The notes beneath the pieces were generated by a model. That model had not been told where the DNA came from. It searched no databases and saw only the letters and a program-made list of their open reading frames with translations. Both the position numbers and the translations under genes were made by a program. Below, piece by piece: positions 9,639 to 20,217 of a stretch of 64,000 nucleotides of DNA (positions are counted from its first letter, which is position 1; each line of letters starts with the position of its first letter). The stretch lies in NCBI GenBank assembly GCA_028291615.1, contig JAQGHM010000391.1, positions 1 to 64,000 of the forward strand, read 5' to 3'. Origin of the DNA: Phycisphaerales bacterium. Its GTDB lineage: Bacteria > Planctomycetota > Phycisphaerae > Tepidisphaerales > Tepidisphaeraceae.

Positions 9639-10745
9639 TTACGCCGACTTCGTCACCGGTTCGTCGCGCATGACCTTCGCCGTCGAGCGGTCGAGTTCTT
9701 CGTACTGCTGCCTGGGGATGAAGTCGATCAGCTTTTTGATGATGTCGTCGCTGCGGATGCCTTCGGCTTCGGCGTTGAAGTTGGTGACGATGCGATGGCG
9801 CAAGACTGGCGGGGCGACCTGGCGGATGTCTTCGGTGCTGACGTGGTAGCGGCCCTTGAGTAGGGCGCGGGCCTTGCCGGCGAGGATGAGGTATTGGCTG
9901 GCGCGGGGGCCTGCGCCCCAACCGACGTAATCGTTGACGAAGGGCGGGCAGCCGCCTTCGGTACGGCGGGTCAGTCTTGTGAACTGAAGCGCGTACCGGA
10001 TCACGTGGTCGGCGACGGGGACTTTGCGGACGATCTCCTGGAGGGCGATGACTTCTTCGCCGCTTAGGACGTGGCCTAGATCAACCGTCTTGCCGGCGGT
10101 GGTGAGGCGGACGATTTGGAATTCTTCGTCTTCGCTGGGGTAGCCGACGTTGATCTTGAACTGGAAGCGGTCGAGCTGGGCTTCGGGGAGTGGGTAGGTG
10201 CCTTCCTGCTCGATCGGGTTTTGGGTGGCGAGCACGAAGAAGGGTTGGGGGAGGCGGTGCATCTTGCCGCCGGTGGTGACCTGGTGCTCCTGCATGGCTT
10301 CGAGGAGGGCGGCCTGGGTCTTGGGGGGCGTGCGGTTGATTTCGTCGGCGAGGATGACGTTGGCGAAGATGGGGCCGCGGACGAAGCGGAGCTGGCGGCC
10401 GCCGGTGGTCTTGTCTTCTTCGATGACCTCAGTGCCGGTGATGTCGGAGGGCATTAAGTCGGGCGTGAACTGGATGCGGTTGAAGCTCAGGCCGAGGGTG
10501 CGGCTTAGGGTGGAAATGAGGAGCGTCTTGGCGAGGCCGGGGACGCCTTCGAGCATGGCGTGACCGCGGCAGAAGAGGGCGATCAGGAGTTCTTCGATGA
10601 CGGCTTCCTGGCCGACGATCACTTTGCCGAGCTCGGCGCGCATGTTGTGGTAGCCGCGCTGGAGCTTTTCGACGGAGGCCAGCTCTTCGGCGGCGAGGGA
10701 GGTTTCTTCCGGTTTGACGAGGCCGATGGACGGATTCTGCGACAT
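9639..10745 (-). CDS. moxR: MoxR-family AAA+ ATPase
   Basis: This 368-residue ATPase has a Walker A of the MoxR type, G67-VPGLAK-T74, and a Walker B ILADE (D134, E135) followed by the typical [16 protein letters not shown] helix. The [19 protein letters not shown] stretch supplies sensor and arginine-finger residues. The C-terminal AAA lid continues to the end. The ATG at 10745 is preceded by AGGAGCG at good spacing. As the first gene of the minus-strand operon it should supply ATP-driven remodelling for the DUF58 and VWA proteins encoded after it. The family assignment is secure; the client is unknown. Confidence 0.95.
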   Translation of the reverse strand: MSQNPSIGLVKPEETSLAAEELASVEKLQRGYHNMRAELGKVIVGQEAVIEELLIALFCRGHAMLEGVPGLAKTLLISTLSRTLGLSFNRIQFTPDLMPSDITGTEVIEEDKTTGGRQLRFVRGPIFANVILADEINRTPPKTQAALLEAMQEHQVTTGGKMHRLPQPFFVLATQNPIEQEGTYPLPEAQLDRFQFKINVGYPSEDEEFQIVRLTTAGKTVDLGHVLSGEEVIALQEIVRKVPVADHVIRYALQFTRLTRRTEGGCPPFVNDYVGWGAGPRASQYLILAGKARALLKGRYHVSTEDIRQVAPPVLRHRIVTNFNAEAEGIRSDDIIKKLIDFIPRQQYEELDRSTAKVMRDEPVTKSA

Positions 10746-10816
10746 GAAATGCGCTCCTGAAGTTTACACACGGTGGCGGTGCACCTTTGATGCTACCCGA
10801 TGCCTAACAGGGTGTT

Positions 10817-10864
10817 GATCGTTTTCATTGTGGCCGCACGGGTGCGGCCGTATGGTAGACGATC
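10817..10864. repeat. Nested inverted repeats between moxR and mutM
   Basis: GGCCGCAC and GTGCGGCC (10832-10849) form a perfect 8-bp hairpin with a two-base loop. It is enclosed by GATCGT and ACGATC at 10817-10822 and 10859-10864. The element lies between divergently transcribed genes, so it cannot terminate either. It could be a dispersed repeat or a regulator site. Confidence 0.45.
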
Positions 10865-10913
10865 GTAGGTCGCGATACACCCCATTGATGCGCTGTCGTC
10901 ACAAAAGTTGCAC

Positions 10914-11759
10914 ATGCCCGAACTTCCGGAAGTTCAGACTGTCGTTTCGAGCCTTGGCCCGCGCGTAACGGGGGCAAAGGTGGTGGCCGTGCAACTGAAT
11001 CGCACGGATATCGTCACGCCGATGGGAATCGATCTGGCGTCGTTGCTGGTCGGACGGACGATCACGGGCGTTGAGCGGCGGGCGAAACGGATTGTCTTTA
11101 CTGTGGATGGATGTGATCGGTTTTACATTCATCTTGGGATGTCGGGGCAGTTGACGTTGGAGACGGCGGGGGCGGAGGTGAAGAAGCATACGCATCTGAT
11201 TGCTACGTTGAAGGCTTTGGGCAAAACATTCGAGCTTCGGTTTCGGGATCCTCGGCGGTTTGGGGGGATCTTCTGGTTGGGGTGCGAGACGGCTGAAGAA
11301 GGGTTGGGGCCGGAACCGTTGACGCTGAAACCGGCAAAGCTGGCGAAGGCGCTGGCGCGTACGCGGCGGCCCATTAAGGCGGCGCTGCTGGATCAGCGGG
11401 TGATTGCGGGGCTGGGGAATATCTATGCGGACGAGTGTTTGTTTCTGGCGGGAGTGCATCCGCTTACGCTGGCGAATGCGCTTTCAATTGAAGACATTGG
11501 GCGATTGAATCGGGCGATCAAGCGCGTGTTGCGGCGTGCAATTGCGGCCCGTGGGTCGACGCTGCGGGATTACGTGGACGCGGATAGTGCGCCGGGGGAG
11601 TATCGCTCGAAGCATCAGGTGTATGGGCGGGAGGTGGAGCCATGTCGCATGTGCAAGACTGCGATCGAGCGGATCGTTTTGGGCGGGCGATCGACGTGTT
11701 TCTGTCCGCATTGCCAGAAGCCCGCAAGCACGCGGTGGGCGGGCTCGAAAAAGGGATGA
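10914..11759 (+). CDS. mutM: Formamidopyrimidine-DNA glycosylase
   Basis: This enzyme removes oxidised purines such as 8-oxoguanine and nicks the abasic site. The product starts MPELPEVQT; Pro2 becomes the N-terminal catalytic nucleophile after Met removal and Glu3 assists it. For that reason I chose the ATG at 10914 rather than an upstream TTG two codons away. The helix-two-turn-helix region contains the QRVIAGLGNIYADE stretch. A C-terminal zinc finger has the pairs CRMC and CPHC. The length of 281 residues is normal. It is probably monocistronic or co-transcribed with the GH88 gene that starts 43 bases after its stop. Confidence 0.97.
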   Translation: MPELPEVQTVVSSLGPRVTGAKVVAVQLNRTDIVTPMGIDLASLLVGRTITGVERRAKRIVFTVDGCDRFYIHLGMSGQLTLETAGAEVKKHTHLIATLKALGKTFELRFRDPRRFGGIFWLGCETAEEGLGPEPLTLKPAKLAKALARTRRPIKAALLDQRVIAGLGNIYADECLFLAGVHPLTLANALSIEDIGRLNRAIKRVLRRAIAARGSTLRDYVDADSAPGEYRSKHQVYGREVEPCRMCKTAIERIVLGGRSTCFCPHCQKPASTRWAGSKKG

Positions 11760-11802
11760 GGCGTCACTACACTGTCGCGCTTCGCAGGAAGGAACCCCGC
11801 CG

Positions 11803-12972
<1,170 letters not shown>

Positions 12973-12988
12973 GCCGGGTGCTGCTGCG

Positions 12989-15865
12989 TCACTTTTCAGT
13001 GAGGATCAGGTTGCCCTGGAACTCGGGGCCGGGCGGGGTTTCGATGTATTTGAGGGCGGCCTTGCGGTAGAGGCCGGGCAGCTTGGTGGGGCCGAGCTGG
13101 GCGTCCATCTTGTCCGCGAACTCGATGCACTTTTCGAAATCCTTGGCGAAATACGCCGCGATCATCTCGGTGCCCATCGTGGCCAGGATCATGTCCTGGG
13201 GCGTCGCGTCGTCGAAGGGAGCAAGCGGTTCGTAGGTCATGACGCCTTCGCTCTTGCCGACGACCAAGAGCTTGCCGACGGGGCGGAGGAGGAAGCGACT
13301 ATCGCCGAGCAGCTCGGTGGTGCGGTGGGAGATGAGGATGTTGGTGCCGACGGCCTTGTTGGCGCCTTCGAGGCGTGAGGCGAAGTTGACGGTGTCGCCC
13401 AGGACGGTGTAGTCGCACGATTCGGCTGGACCGGAATCACCGACAACCATTGTTCCGGTGCTGACGCCGCAGCGCATCGAGACGCGTGGCAATCCCTCGG
13501 CGACCAGTTCGTCGGCGAATTGCTTCATAGCCCCCTGCATTTCGAGGGCGGTTTGGACAGCGTGAGCGGCGTGATCGGGGTCGTCGTCGGGCGCGTTGTA
13601 AAAGCACATGATCCCGTCGCCTAGGAACTTGTTCACCAAGCCGTTGTTCCTGCGAATCACGGGAACCATGACGCTGAAATACCTTGAAAGGATCGGGACG
13701 GTGCGCTCGCCGAGCCGCTCGGAAAGCGTGGTGAATCCGGCTAAATCCGTGAAGATGACGGACATCTCGCGCACTTGTCCGTCGAGCTTGGTATCCGGAT
13801 TTTCGATGAAGTGGTTGACGAGTTTCGGATCGTTGTAGCTGGAGAAACGCTGGGTAATCCGAGCGCGTTCGCGCGATTCGATGAGAAAGCTGGCGAGCGT
13901 GCCGGTGGACCAAACGGAGGCGAGGGCAACGATCGGACCGGCGACACCGACACAGGTGTGACCGTAGTCAAAGAGGACCAAGCCGTTGATGAACAGGTAT
14001 ATCGCGCCTAGCAGCACCGCCGCGAGCAGGGCAAGCGACGGTTTTAAAAACCCGTTTGCGGCCGTGATGAGCAGGCCGATGAAAATCGTGATCAGAGCGG
14101 TGACCCACGCAGGCGCGTGGTACCAGAAGGCATAGGTCATGATCGCGTTGAAGATCATGCCGTGGATCACGACGCCCGGCGTGGCGGGATGAATCGCGGT
14201 GGGGAAGAAATCGGTCTTGCCAGTCGCAACCCATCCGATCATGACGGCGCGGCCATTGATCTGATCGCGAAGTTTCGCCCTGCGATCAACGATTTGTTCT
14301 TCGAATCGTTTATTTTGGTCGAGCAGGCTTGAGAGGGCGTTGTTGGCGATGATTAATTCATCGCGCTGAAGGCGCTGATCGGGTTTATCCTTGAGCTCGG
14401 CATCAGTGAGCTTTGTCAGCTCGAGGAAGCCGCTTTCCTTCAGTTGCCCGCGTGTCCATTCGACGAATTCCCTTCGGGCGGCGGTATCTTCAGGCGGGGG
14501 GCGTTTGGCCGCATACTGTTTGGCCTTGGCGGGGTCCAAGGCGAGCTTGTGCGGTTGATCGTCATCCAGGATCGTGGAGATCGCCCTGTCGATACTGATG
14601 TTATTGCGGACGATTCGCTCCCGGAACATATGCGGTTCCCACAGCGCGGCAATGGGGAGATGCAATTTAGGCAGCTTGAAATGCCCGTGGTCATAGATGA
14701 ATTCCCAAGCCGCCGTGCCGCGATCCGGAACGTCCATGAACATGCCGAATTCTTGATTGAGTTGCGGCGCTATGATGTTTCGCACCGGAATGACCACGTC
14801 GCGCGCACCACCCGGTGGCATGGGAATGACGACCTTATCTGGATAGAGTTGCACCAGATTGATGTCCACACCGAGAAATGCGCAGGCGAGCGCCAAGTCG
14901 GTCTGCGGAAACAGTTTTCCGTGATAGTCGGCCCACAGGGGGATCGCTCGCACGACCCCGCTAACGCTTGTCTGAAGGTAATCGACATATCCACTGATGG
15001 CCGCCGCCTCGCTAAATGGGCGAATCGGCGCCAGCTCACTGCCGCTCTTAGCAAGTGGAGGAAGGCCCGGAGGGATGGCTCGCAGGAATCGTTTTAACGG
15101 AGCCTGGGCAAGCACTTTGTTATGCTCTTCAGCAAGCAGCCGAAGGAGCGGTGAGCCTGTGAACTCCGGATCGGATTTGGGCAGGAGGCGCCGGCGAAGC
15201 TCTTCGCGCGATATTTCGCCTTTATCCATCTCGGCGCTGATTCGCTGGTTCATTGCCTGCCGACGCGCCGTGAGGAATATGTCGATGGGAAATGTCGATC
15301 CCATGGGCAAGACTTTGCCGGGATCCGCGAGAAGCCACTGGTAACAATCCGCCTCATTAAGCTCAAGGTTTTGATTCAGGTAGTCGCTCAACTTGCGGTA
15401 GACATCGGATGGATTCTGGTAATTGCCCAGCGAGAGGGGAACGAGACACTTTCCCGAACGGCGCAGTGCGGAGGCAAAGATGGCGTCGTCATCGATTTTG
15501 ACGTATTCGCCGGGGGCGGTTTCCTCGATGCGCGGCGACGGATTGGAGGGCTCGCTGAAGATGATGTCCATCGAAATGGCCTTAGCACCGGCCCGATCGA
15601 TTTCGTCGATGATTTCGGCGAACTGGGCGCGTGGCCACGGCCATTGTCCGAGCGTCGCCAACGCCTGATCGTCGATGTCGACGTGAACGAGCTTGTCGGT
15701 CGGTCTGGGTGTGAAATATTGGCAGAGCTGAGCGCGATGATCGTAGAACCAATCATCAAGCGGTTTGAGCGCCTGAGTCGAGTAGTCAAGGATCGCGACG
15801 AAAAGCGTCAGCGCAATCCCGATTACGCTCGTGTCAATCAACAATCGTCGCTGTATGCGCGTCAT
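12989..15865 (-). CDS. CHASE2-domain adenylate cyclase
   Basis: This 958-residue membrane receptor has an N-terminal membrane helix (about 10-30), a long extracytoplasmic CHASE2 domain, and three hydrophobic helices at about 583-661. A class III nucleotide cyclase domain follows from about 695. Metal-binding D707 and D750, purine-selecting K746 and D818, and transition-state N827 and R831 are all present. The K/D pair predicts ATP rather than GTP as substrate. A helical tail follows after about residue 880. It is the last gene of the porin-lipoprotein-FecR-cyclase run and starts 15 bases after the FecR gene. No Shine-Dalgarno is visible, consistent with coupled translation. It probably makes cAMP in response to an envelope signal. 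Confidence 0.93.
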   Translation of the reverse strand: MTRIQRRLLIDTSVIGIALTLFVAILDYSTQALKPLDDWFYDHRAQLCQYFTPRPTDKLVHVDIDDQALATLGQWPWPRAQFAEIIDEIDRAGAKAISMDIIFSEPSNPSPRIEETAPGEYVKIDDDAIFASALRRSGKCLVPLSLGNYQNPSDVYRKLSDYLNQNLELNEADCYQWLLADPGKVLPMGSTFPIDIFLTARRQAMNQRISAEMDKGEISREELRRRLLPKSDPEFTGSPLLRLLAEEHNKVLAQAPLKRFLRAIPPGLPPLAKSGSELAPIRPFSEAAAISGYVDYLQTSVSGVVRAIPLWADYHGKLFPQTDLALACAFLGVDINLVQLYPDKVVIPMPPGGARDVVIPVRNIIAPQLNQEFGMFMDVPDRGTAAWEFIYDHGHFKLPKLHLPIAALWEPHMFRERIVRNNISIDRAISTILDDDQPHKLALDPAKAKQYAAKRPPPEDTAARREFVEWTRGQLKESGFLELTKLTDAELKDKPDQRLQRDELIIANNALSSLLDQNKRFEEQIVDRRAKLRDQINGRAVMIGWVATGKTDFFPTAIHPATPGVVIHGMIFNAIMTYAFWYHAPAWVTALITIFIGLLITAANGFLKPSLALLAAVLLGAIYLFINGLVLFDYGHTCVGVAGPIVALASVWSTGTLASFLIESRERARITQRFSSYNDPKLVNHFIENPDTKLDGQVREMSVIFTDLAGFTTLSERLGERTVPILSRYFSVMVPVIRRNNGLVNKFLGDGIMCFYNAPDDDPDHAAHAVQTALEMQGAMKQFADELVAEGLPRVSMRCGVSTGTMVVGDSGPAESCDYTVLGDTVNFASRLEGANKAVGTNILISHRTTELLGDSRFLLRPVGKLLVVGKSEGVMTYEPLAPFDDATPQDMILATMGTEMIAAYFAKDFEKCIEFADKMDAQLGPTKLPGLYRKAALKYIETPPGPEFQGNLILTEK

Positions 15866-15880
15866 GTGAGGAGGAAACTT

Positions 15881-17206
15881 TTAATGACCGCGGCGCGCGG
15901 GGGGTGTGGTGACGGGCGTTACCGCCGCGCGATTCTTCGCCGACCGCTTGCTCGCATTCGGATCTGGAACGATTGCCAGCGTCGATACCACATCACGCCC
16001 GGTGTTCAGGTTCGTCTGGGTCTGATATGTCGTACCGAACGTGATCTCGGCATTTTGATCGCGGGCGGCATCGGGATTGGTTATCACCGTATTGAGCTTC
16101 TTGCCGTCGAGGTAGACCTCGACCTTCACGTTCGAGATCGCGTCGTATTTCGGGTCGAGCTTGCGGAAATCCTGGTGGATCACGCCTACGCCGTACGTGC
16201 CGCCCTTGTACGTTGCGCTGGGCCAATAGGCGACCTCGAACTCGCCGCGGCCGGTGCTGATTTTGTCGAAATCGATTCGGCCGCCATCCGGAAGCCGCGA
16301 TTGCACCAAGCCGGGGACGACGCCGGCGACTGAGGGATTGCCGAGGATTTGCTGCGGTGACGTCGAACTTGGATTAGGAATGACGAAGAGATCCAGATCC
16401 GCGAAGCCGGTCCAAGTGGCGACGAAGTTGAGCTTCCCCGGCAGCACGCCGGCGGCGGCCAGGTCCGACCGCGGTGGCAGGAAACCGCCGATGATCAGGC
16501 GGTCGAAGCGGATGCCGCCGCGCGTTACTTCGAAGGCGAGTTGTCGAGATTCGGCCTGGGTGAGCTCGATCGCTGATCGCGTGTCGATGATCGTTTGTAT
16601 CTGCGCGATGGCGGCGGCGGTCTCCGCGGCGGAGGCGTGATCGGAGCTGACGGTGGTCTTTCCCTGGCCCTTACCGCCGAACGCGATTTGCCGCTTGGCG
16701 TTGGCGTATACGGCGCGGCCGGTCAGGCTGACGGCGCGCGGGGTGAAGGGAGGTTGATCGTAGAGGCTCACACGCGTGCCGCGGATGGCGAGCGTGCCGC
16801 TGGGGCTGCGGATGGTGGATTCGTGTTCGATGCCGGCCTGTTCGATGTCGTAGCGCGTGCGGCCGTAGGTCATCGCGACGTCGGTCTTGACCTTGCCCCC
16901 CTGCTGGATGGCGGTGAGGACTTTCATCACGCCCAGGCGATCGATCGTGAAGGTCTGGTCGGGCGGGATCTGGCAGCGGACGGCGCTGCGCGGGCCGGTG
17001 CGGAATTCTGCGCCGGCGCCGACGGTGATGCCGACCTCGCACTTTCGCCAGGGTTGGTCGGGGGCGTCGCGCAGTTGCACGATGCCTTCGACGCCGGTGA
17101 CGGAGATTTTTAAGTTGGTGTAGTCGGTGGCGGGTTGGGTTTGGGCGCGCGCTGGTTCTGACGCTAGAAGCAGGAGGCAGATGAGTAGGCAGGCCAGGCG
17201 AGACAT
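15881..17206 (-). CDS. Secreted FecR-domain protein
   Basis: The 441-residue product has a signal peptide (hydrophobic 6-17, likely cleavage after ARA near 21). A FecR-type beta domain follows, in which the sequence runs through VTGVEGIVQLRD, an RTGPRSAVRC stretch and IRSPSGTLAIRGT. The last of these is the FecR hallmark of stand-alone bacterial FecR proteins. The region after about residue 200 is unassigned but beta-rich. FecR domains often sit beside CHASE2-cyclases, and here the genes are adjacent in one direction. There is no sigma factor gene nearby, so the classical FecR anti-sigma role does not apply. A periplasmic sensing or structural role is inferred. Confidence 0.85.
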   Translation of the reverse strand: MSRLACLLICLLLLASEPARAQTQPATDYTNLKISVTGVEGIVQLRDAPDQPWRKCEVGITVGAGAEFRTGPRSAVRCQIPPDQTFTIDRLGVMKVLTAIQQGGKVKTDVAMTYGRTRYDIEQAGIEHESTIRSPSGTLAIRGTRVSLYDQPPFTPRAVSLTGRAVYANAKRQIAFGGKGQGKTTVSSDHASAAETAAAIAQIQTIIDTRSAIELTQAESRQLAFEVTRGGIRFDRLIIGGFLPPRSDLAAAGVLPGKLNFVATWTGFADLDLFVIPNPSSTSPQQILGNPSVAGVVPGLVQSRLPDGGRIDFDKISTGRGEFEVAYWPSATYKGGTYGVGVIHQDFRKLDPKYDAISNVKVEVYLDGKKLNTVITNPDAARDQNAEITFGTTYQTQTNLNTGRDVVSTLAIVPDPNASKRSAKNRAAVTPVTTPPARRGH

Positions 17207-17220
17207 GATCTTTCTGCCGC

Positions 17221-17236
17221 GCTCCGCAAGCGGAGC
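17221..17236. repeat. Short hairpin between lipoprotein and FecR genes
   Basis: GCTCCGC and GCGGAGC form a 7-bp stem around AA, followed on the plus strand by CGCTAAAAG. It lies in the 39-base gap inside the minus-strand gene run. It resembles short REP-like sequences in planctomycete genomes rather than a terminator. Confidence 0.45.
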
Positions 17237-17245
17237 CGCTAAAAG

Positions 17246-17884
17246 TTACTTGGTCGGTTGGACGGTGGGTTGCGACGCCGGGCGAGTGACGGGTTGTCTC
17301 TCCATTGGGGCTGTCGCGCCCTTGGCGTGTTCACCGGGAAGGACCGCGGCCGGGTAGTCCGCGGGGTTGCCACGCTGATGGTCCTCAATCCGTCCCATGA
17401 TTCCTAAAAACTCGGTGCCGGAAAACGTCTGGTTAGGGCTGCTGGCGGGGTAGAGGTCCATGAACATCAGCTCGCGCACGGCATAGCGCGGGTTGTCATG
17501 GGTGAGGCGCTGAAAGACGCCGCCTTTGATCTTCAAGGCGCGGACGATGGCCTGGGCGAGGATGCCGCGCTCGACTGCCTGATCGGCGGGTTGATGAAAG
17601 TCAGCGTTGAGGAGGCCGCGCGATTTCAGTTCCTTTACCCGGCCTGTGTAATCGGTCGCCGGGTCCTGGTCGCCCAGGTACAGCAACAGGCCGTGAAACG
17701 CCTCGTCGTTGCTGGTCAGGTTGCGCTCGGCCAGGGTGTGCCAGAATTCCATTTGCGAATCCGGATCACTGCCGCCCAGTTTTGCGGTCAGCGGCTCGGC
17801 GACCTTCGCGCTCTGACAGCCGGCCAGCAATAGCATGGCCCCGAGCGCGACGCCGGCAAATGAAGTTGATTTGTCTTTGTTCAT
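17246..17884 (-). CDS. Putative lipoprotein of unknown function
   Basis: I do not recognise the family. The 212-residue product has a lipoprotein signal peptide with the lipobox LLAGC (Cys near residue 22), so it should be lipid-anchored in the envelope. The mature region is mostly helical and includes EFWHTLAERNLTSNDEAFHGLLLYLG. The tail is rich in Pro, Thr and Gln and probably disordered. GAGAGG precedes the ATG at 17884 at good spacing. It lies 23 bases after the outer-membrane barrel gene and 39 bases before FecR, so it probably belongs to the same envelope complex or operon. Confidence 0.8.
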   Translation of the reverse strand: MNKDKSTSFAGVALGAMLLLAGCQSAKVAEPLTAKLGGSDPDSQMEFWHTLAERNLTSNDEAFHGLLLYLGDQDPATDYTGRVKELKSRGLLNADFHQPADQAVERGILAQAIVRALKIKGGVFQRLTHDNPRYAVRELMFMDLYPASSPNQTFSGTEFLGIMGRIEDHQRGNPADYPAAVLPGEHAKGATAPMERQPVTRPASQPTVQPTK

Positions 17885-17907
17885 GCAAACCTCTCGCTAG
17901 CCGGCCG

Positions 17908-19344
17908 TTAAAATGCAAACGTCAGGCCGCCGTAGAAGAACTGGCGGGTGTCGTCGTTTTGTATGACGTCTCCGTTGGGAAAGAATAAGCCATACCGCAG
18001 CACGAGCGTCACATCCGACGTCACCTGCCAATTCAGGTAGATGTCGGGCTCGACGCCCAGGTAGCGGCCGGTGTTGGTCGCCTCATCGATCCCGCCGTCC
18101 TCGCGCATCTTATTGAAGACGAAGAAATCGCCGCCGACCTGGAGCCGGCCGAAGCGCGCGCTGTCCGGAAACGGGAACGTGCTGGCGCCGATGCGAAACG
18201 CCATCAAGTTCGACACGCTCGGCGAAAACGCCAACCCGGTGTTTAACAACCCGAAGGCGTTAAATGCGTGATCCTTCGTTCCCGGGCGATTGCCGCCGAA
18301 CGTCGTCGAGCTGTTGAATCGGTCCGGGTCGCCGCTTGCGAGGATCGTCTCGAAGCTAAATCGAGTGTGGCGGTCATCTCCAAAGAGGTAATCCAGCCGC
18401 GCGTCGGCCGCCCATGCCGAGATCTGATCCTTCTCCTGCGTGAGCGGGAAAAACGTCGACTGGTCGAAGCTGTTCGACAGCGTGCTGCCCCCCTCGTAGA
18501 CCGCCTCAACGCCGTAGACCAGGCGGTCGGTCAGACTGCCGCTTGAGCCGATGCCGAGGTAATAGCTGTAGTAATCGAACTTGGTCGAGAGGACGCCGAG
18601 CGTTGACGTGTAATCGTGGTTGTAATCCTGCTGGAAGAGGGCGTAGGCGTAAGGACGGTGCTGGCCAACGCGCGTGGTCAGCATGGCGCCGTAGAAACCG
18701 CGAAACGTGTTGTCATCGAAATGGGGGCGGGACGAGTCGAAGTCCACCGTTCGGCGCGGCGTCAGGCCGGCCAGCAGTTCTAACGTGAACGGCCCATACT
18801 CCAGGTCGAGCAGCGCCGCGTCCAGCACCTGGCTTAGCGTCAGGCCGTTCGCCCATGAAATGAGTTGGCGGCCGCCCTCGAACGTGACGTTGTAATTGAT
18901 CGTCTCGCCCTTGTAGGCCGCGTAATACCGTTGCAGGTCAAATCGGTAATACGCGCGATCCAGATCGCCGCGCCAGCCCGAGCCTTCGGATTCGGCGAAC
19001 GGATCGCCCGGGTTGAAATCGCGATACGAGCCGCGCACCGATCCGTAGAATTCGTGAACGCCGTCTAGGTTCAGGTGGCCGTAACCCACGAGGTCGTATT
19101 GGCGCAGGCCGTGGTTGTTCCCGTTCTGATCGTCAACGGACAGGTAGTTGAGCGAGAGATAGCCGCCGTAGTCGAAGAGCGTCCGCTGGCCGGCGGGAAT
19201 GCGCTGATCGACCCGCAGCCGCGTGTCGCGCTGGATCTGTTCTAGCTGTCGTTCGAAGCGTTCGAGATCAGTCTGGGCGGCGGCGGCGGGGGCGAGCAGC
19301 CCGAGGGCAACGCCAGCCAAACAGACAATTGCGACATGCTTCAT
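17908..19344 (-). CDS. Outer-membrane beta-barrel protein, alginate-export-like
   Basis: The ATG at 19344 (behind GGAAGG) gives 478 residues. They begin with a signal peptide (MKHVAIVCLAGVALG, cleavage near AAA-QTD) and a short coiled coil (LERFERQLEQIQRD). The rest is amphipathic beta sequence rich in Tyr, Phe, Gly and Asp, and it ends in a C-terminal Phe (LTFAF), the usual outer-membrane insertion signal. An upstream ATG eight codons earlier is possible but lacks a ribosome site. The overall look resembles alginate-export/porin-like barrels. It begins the four-gene run with the lipoprotein, FecR and cyclase genes. The substrate is unknown. Confidence 0.85.
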   Translation of the reverse strand: MKHVAIVCLAGVALGLLAPAAAAQTDLERFERQLEQIQRDTRLRVDQRIPAGQRTLFDYGGYLSLNYLSVDDQNGNNHGLRQYDLVGYGHLNLDGVHEFYGSVRGSYRDFNPGDPFAESEGSGWRGDLDRAYYRFDLQRYYAAYKGETINYNVTFEGGRQLISWANGLTLSQVLDAALLDLEYGPFTLELLAGLTPRRTVDFDSSRPHFDDNTFRGFYGAMLTTRVGQHRPYAYALFQQDYNHDYTSTLGVLSTKFDYYSYYLGIGSSGSLTDRLVYGVEAVYEGGSTLSNSFDQSTFFPLTQEKDQISAWAADARLDYLFGDDRHTRFSFETILASGDPDRFNSSTTFGGNRPGTKDHAFNAFGLLNTGLAFSPSVSNLMAFRIGASTFPFPDSARFGRLQVGGDFFVFNKMREDGGIDEATNTGRYLGVEPDIYLNWQVTSDVTLVLRYGLFFPNGDVIQNDDTRQFFYGGLTFAF

Positions 19345-19455
19345 GAGCCTTCCCTGTCCCGTAAGCAATATTTTTCGGCGTTCGCGGACGCAGCCCGGCG
19401 CGCAACATCCTTGTGCCGCAGCCCACCGTCCTCAACCGAGGGCGAATATAACCCC

Positions 19456-20217
19456 CTATCGACTAAATTCCAGCCGCAGCCGTAACAGAAGATCGTTCAG
19501 CGCGGATCGCGCCGATGGTGCTTCGGGCAGATTGCTCGCCTCCTGCGCCAGTTCGAGCGCCCCGCGCAAGCGGAGATATTCCCCCCGATGGAACTCCAGA
19601 TCAGCATCATCCAGGGCCGAATGCTCCCCGCCTGCCAGCTTTCGCGCGATCAGATCGGGCACGTACGGGAGGTTAAAAATCTCGTTTAATCGGACCAGGT
19701 TCGCCTGTACCTCGCCCGTCCGCATCAGGTGGATGCCGGTCAGCAAGACCCGGTAGACGTACAGCAGGGGCTTGGCCCGCCGGGGGGTCTCCTTTTCAAA
19801 CAGTCGCCACTGCGTCTCGGCGAATCCGAGGTAGTGATAGGCGTGATAGCGCGTGATGCATCCGGCCGACAGTGACTTCAGCTCCTCATGTGCGGGCGAA
19901 CTCTGGACTACGAGCGGCGACAACAACTGCTCCAGCACGTAACCGTTCTTCTTCAGCAAGAGCATGAAGAACTTCCGAGCGTCGTGCGTCACCAGATCCA
20001 GTTCCAGCCCTTCGACAATCGACGACCGCTCGATCGTCTCATCCTTCACATCCAGCCCCATCACCGCCGCCGGCGGCAAGATGTGCACGCCGCGCAAATC
20101 GTAATCCGAATCCGCCGATGGAAATCCATACAGATGCGCACCGCTCACGGTCGCGAAGACCAGTGGATACGGCTGCGCCGCCACGATCGAATGAAGTCGA
20201 GGGTCCAGTTGCATCAT
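19456..20217 (-). CDS. COG3541/RlaP-like nucleotidyltransferase, short form
   Basis: The 253-residue protein has a Pol-beta-type nucleotidyltransferase core. The SGAHLYG stretch stands for the usual GSxxYG, followed by S37-D38-Y-D40-LRGV, which supplies the two metal-binding aspartates. Helical sequence fills the rest. The family (COG3541, also called RlaP in RNA-repair work) is predicted to add nucleotides to RNA ends or act in tRNA/RNA repair. Its start overlaps the stop of the upstream paralogue by four bases (ATGA), implying translational coupling and perhaps a heterodimer. Confidence 0.85.
   Translation of the reverse strand: MMQLDPRLHSIVAAQPYPLVFATVSGAHLYGFPSADSDYDLRGVHILPPAAVMGLDVKDETIERSSIVEGLELDLVTHDARKFFMLLLKKNGYVLEQLLSPLVVQSSPAHEELKSLSAGCITRYHAYHYLGFAETQWRLFEKETPRRAKPLLYVYRVLLTGIHLMRTGEVQANLVRLNEIFNLPYVPDLIARKLAGGEHSALDDADLEFHRGEYLRLRGALELAQEASNLPEAPSARSALNDLLLRLRLEFSR

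Noticed and set aside
15881-17206. FecR as an anti-sigma factor
   Set aside because: No sigma factor or TonB-dependent receptor gene is adjacent, and this is a secreted form beside a CHASE2-cyclase.
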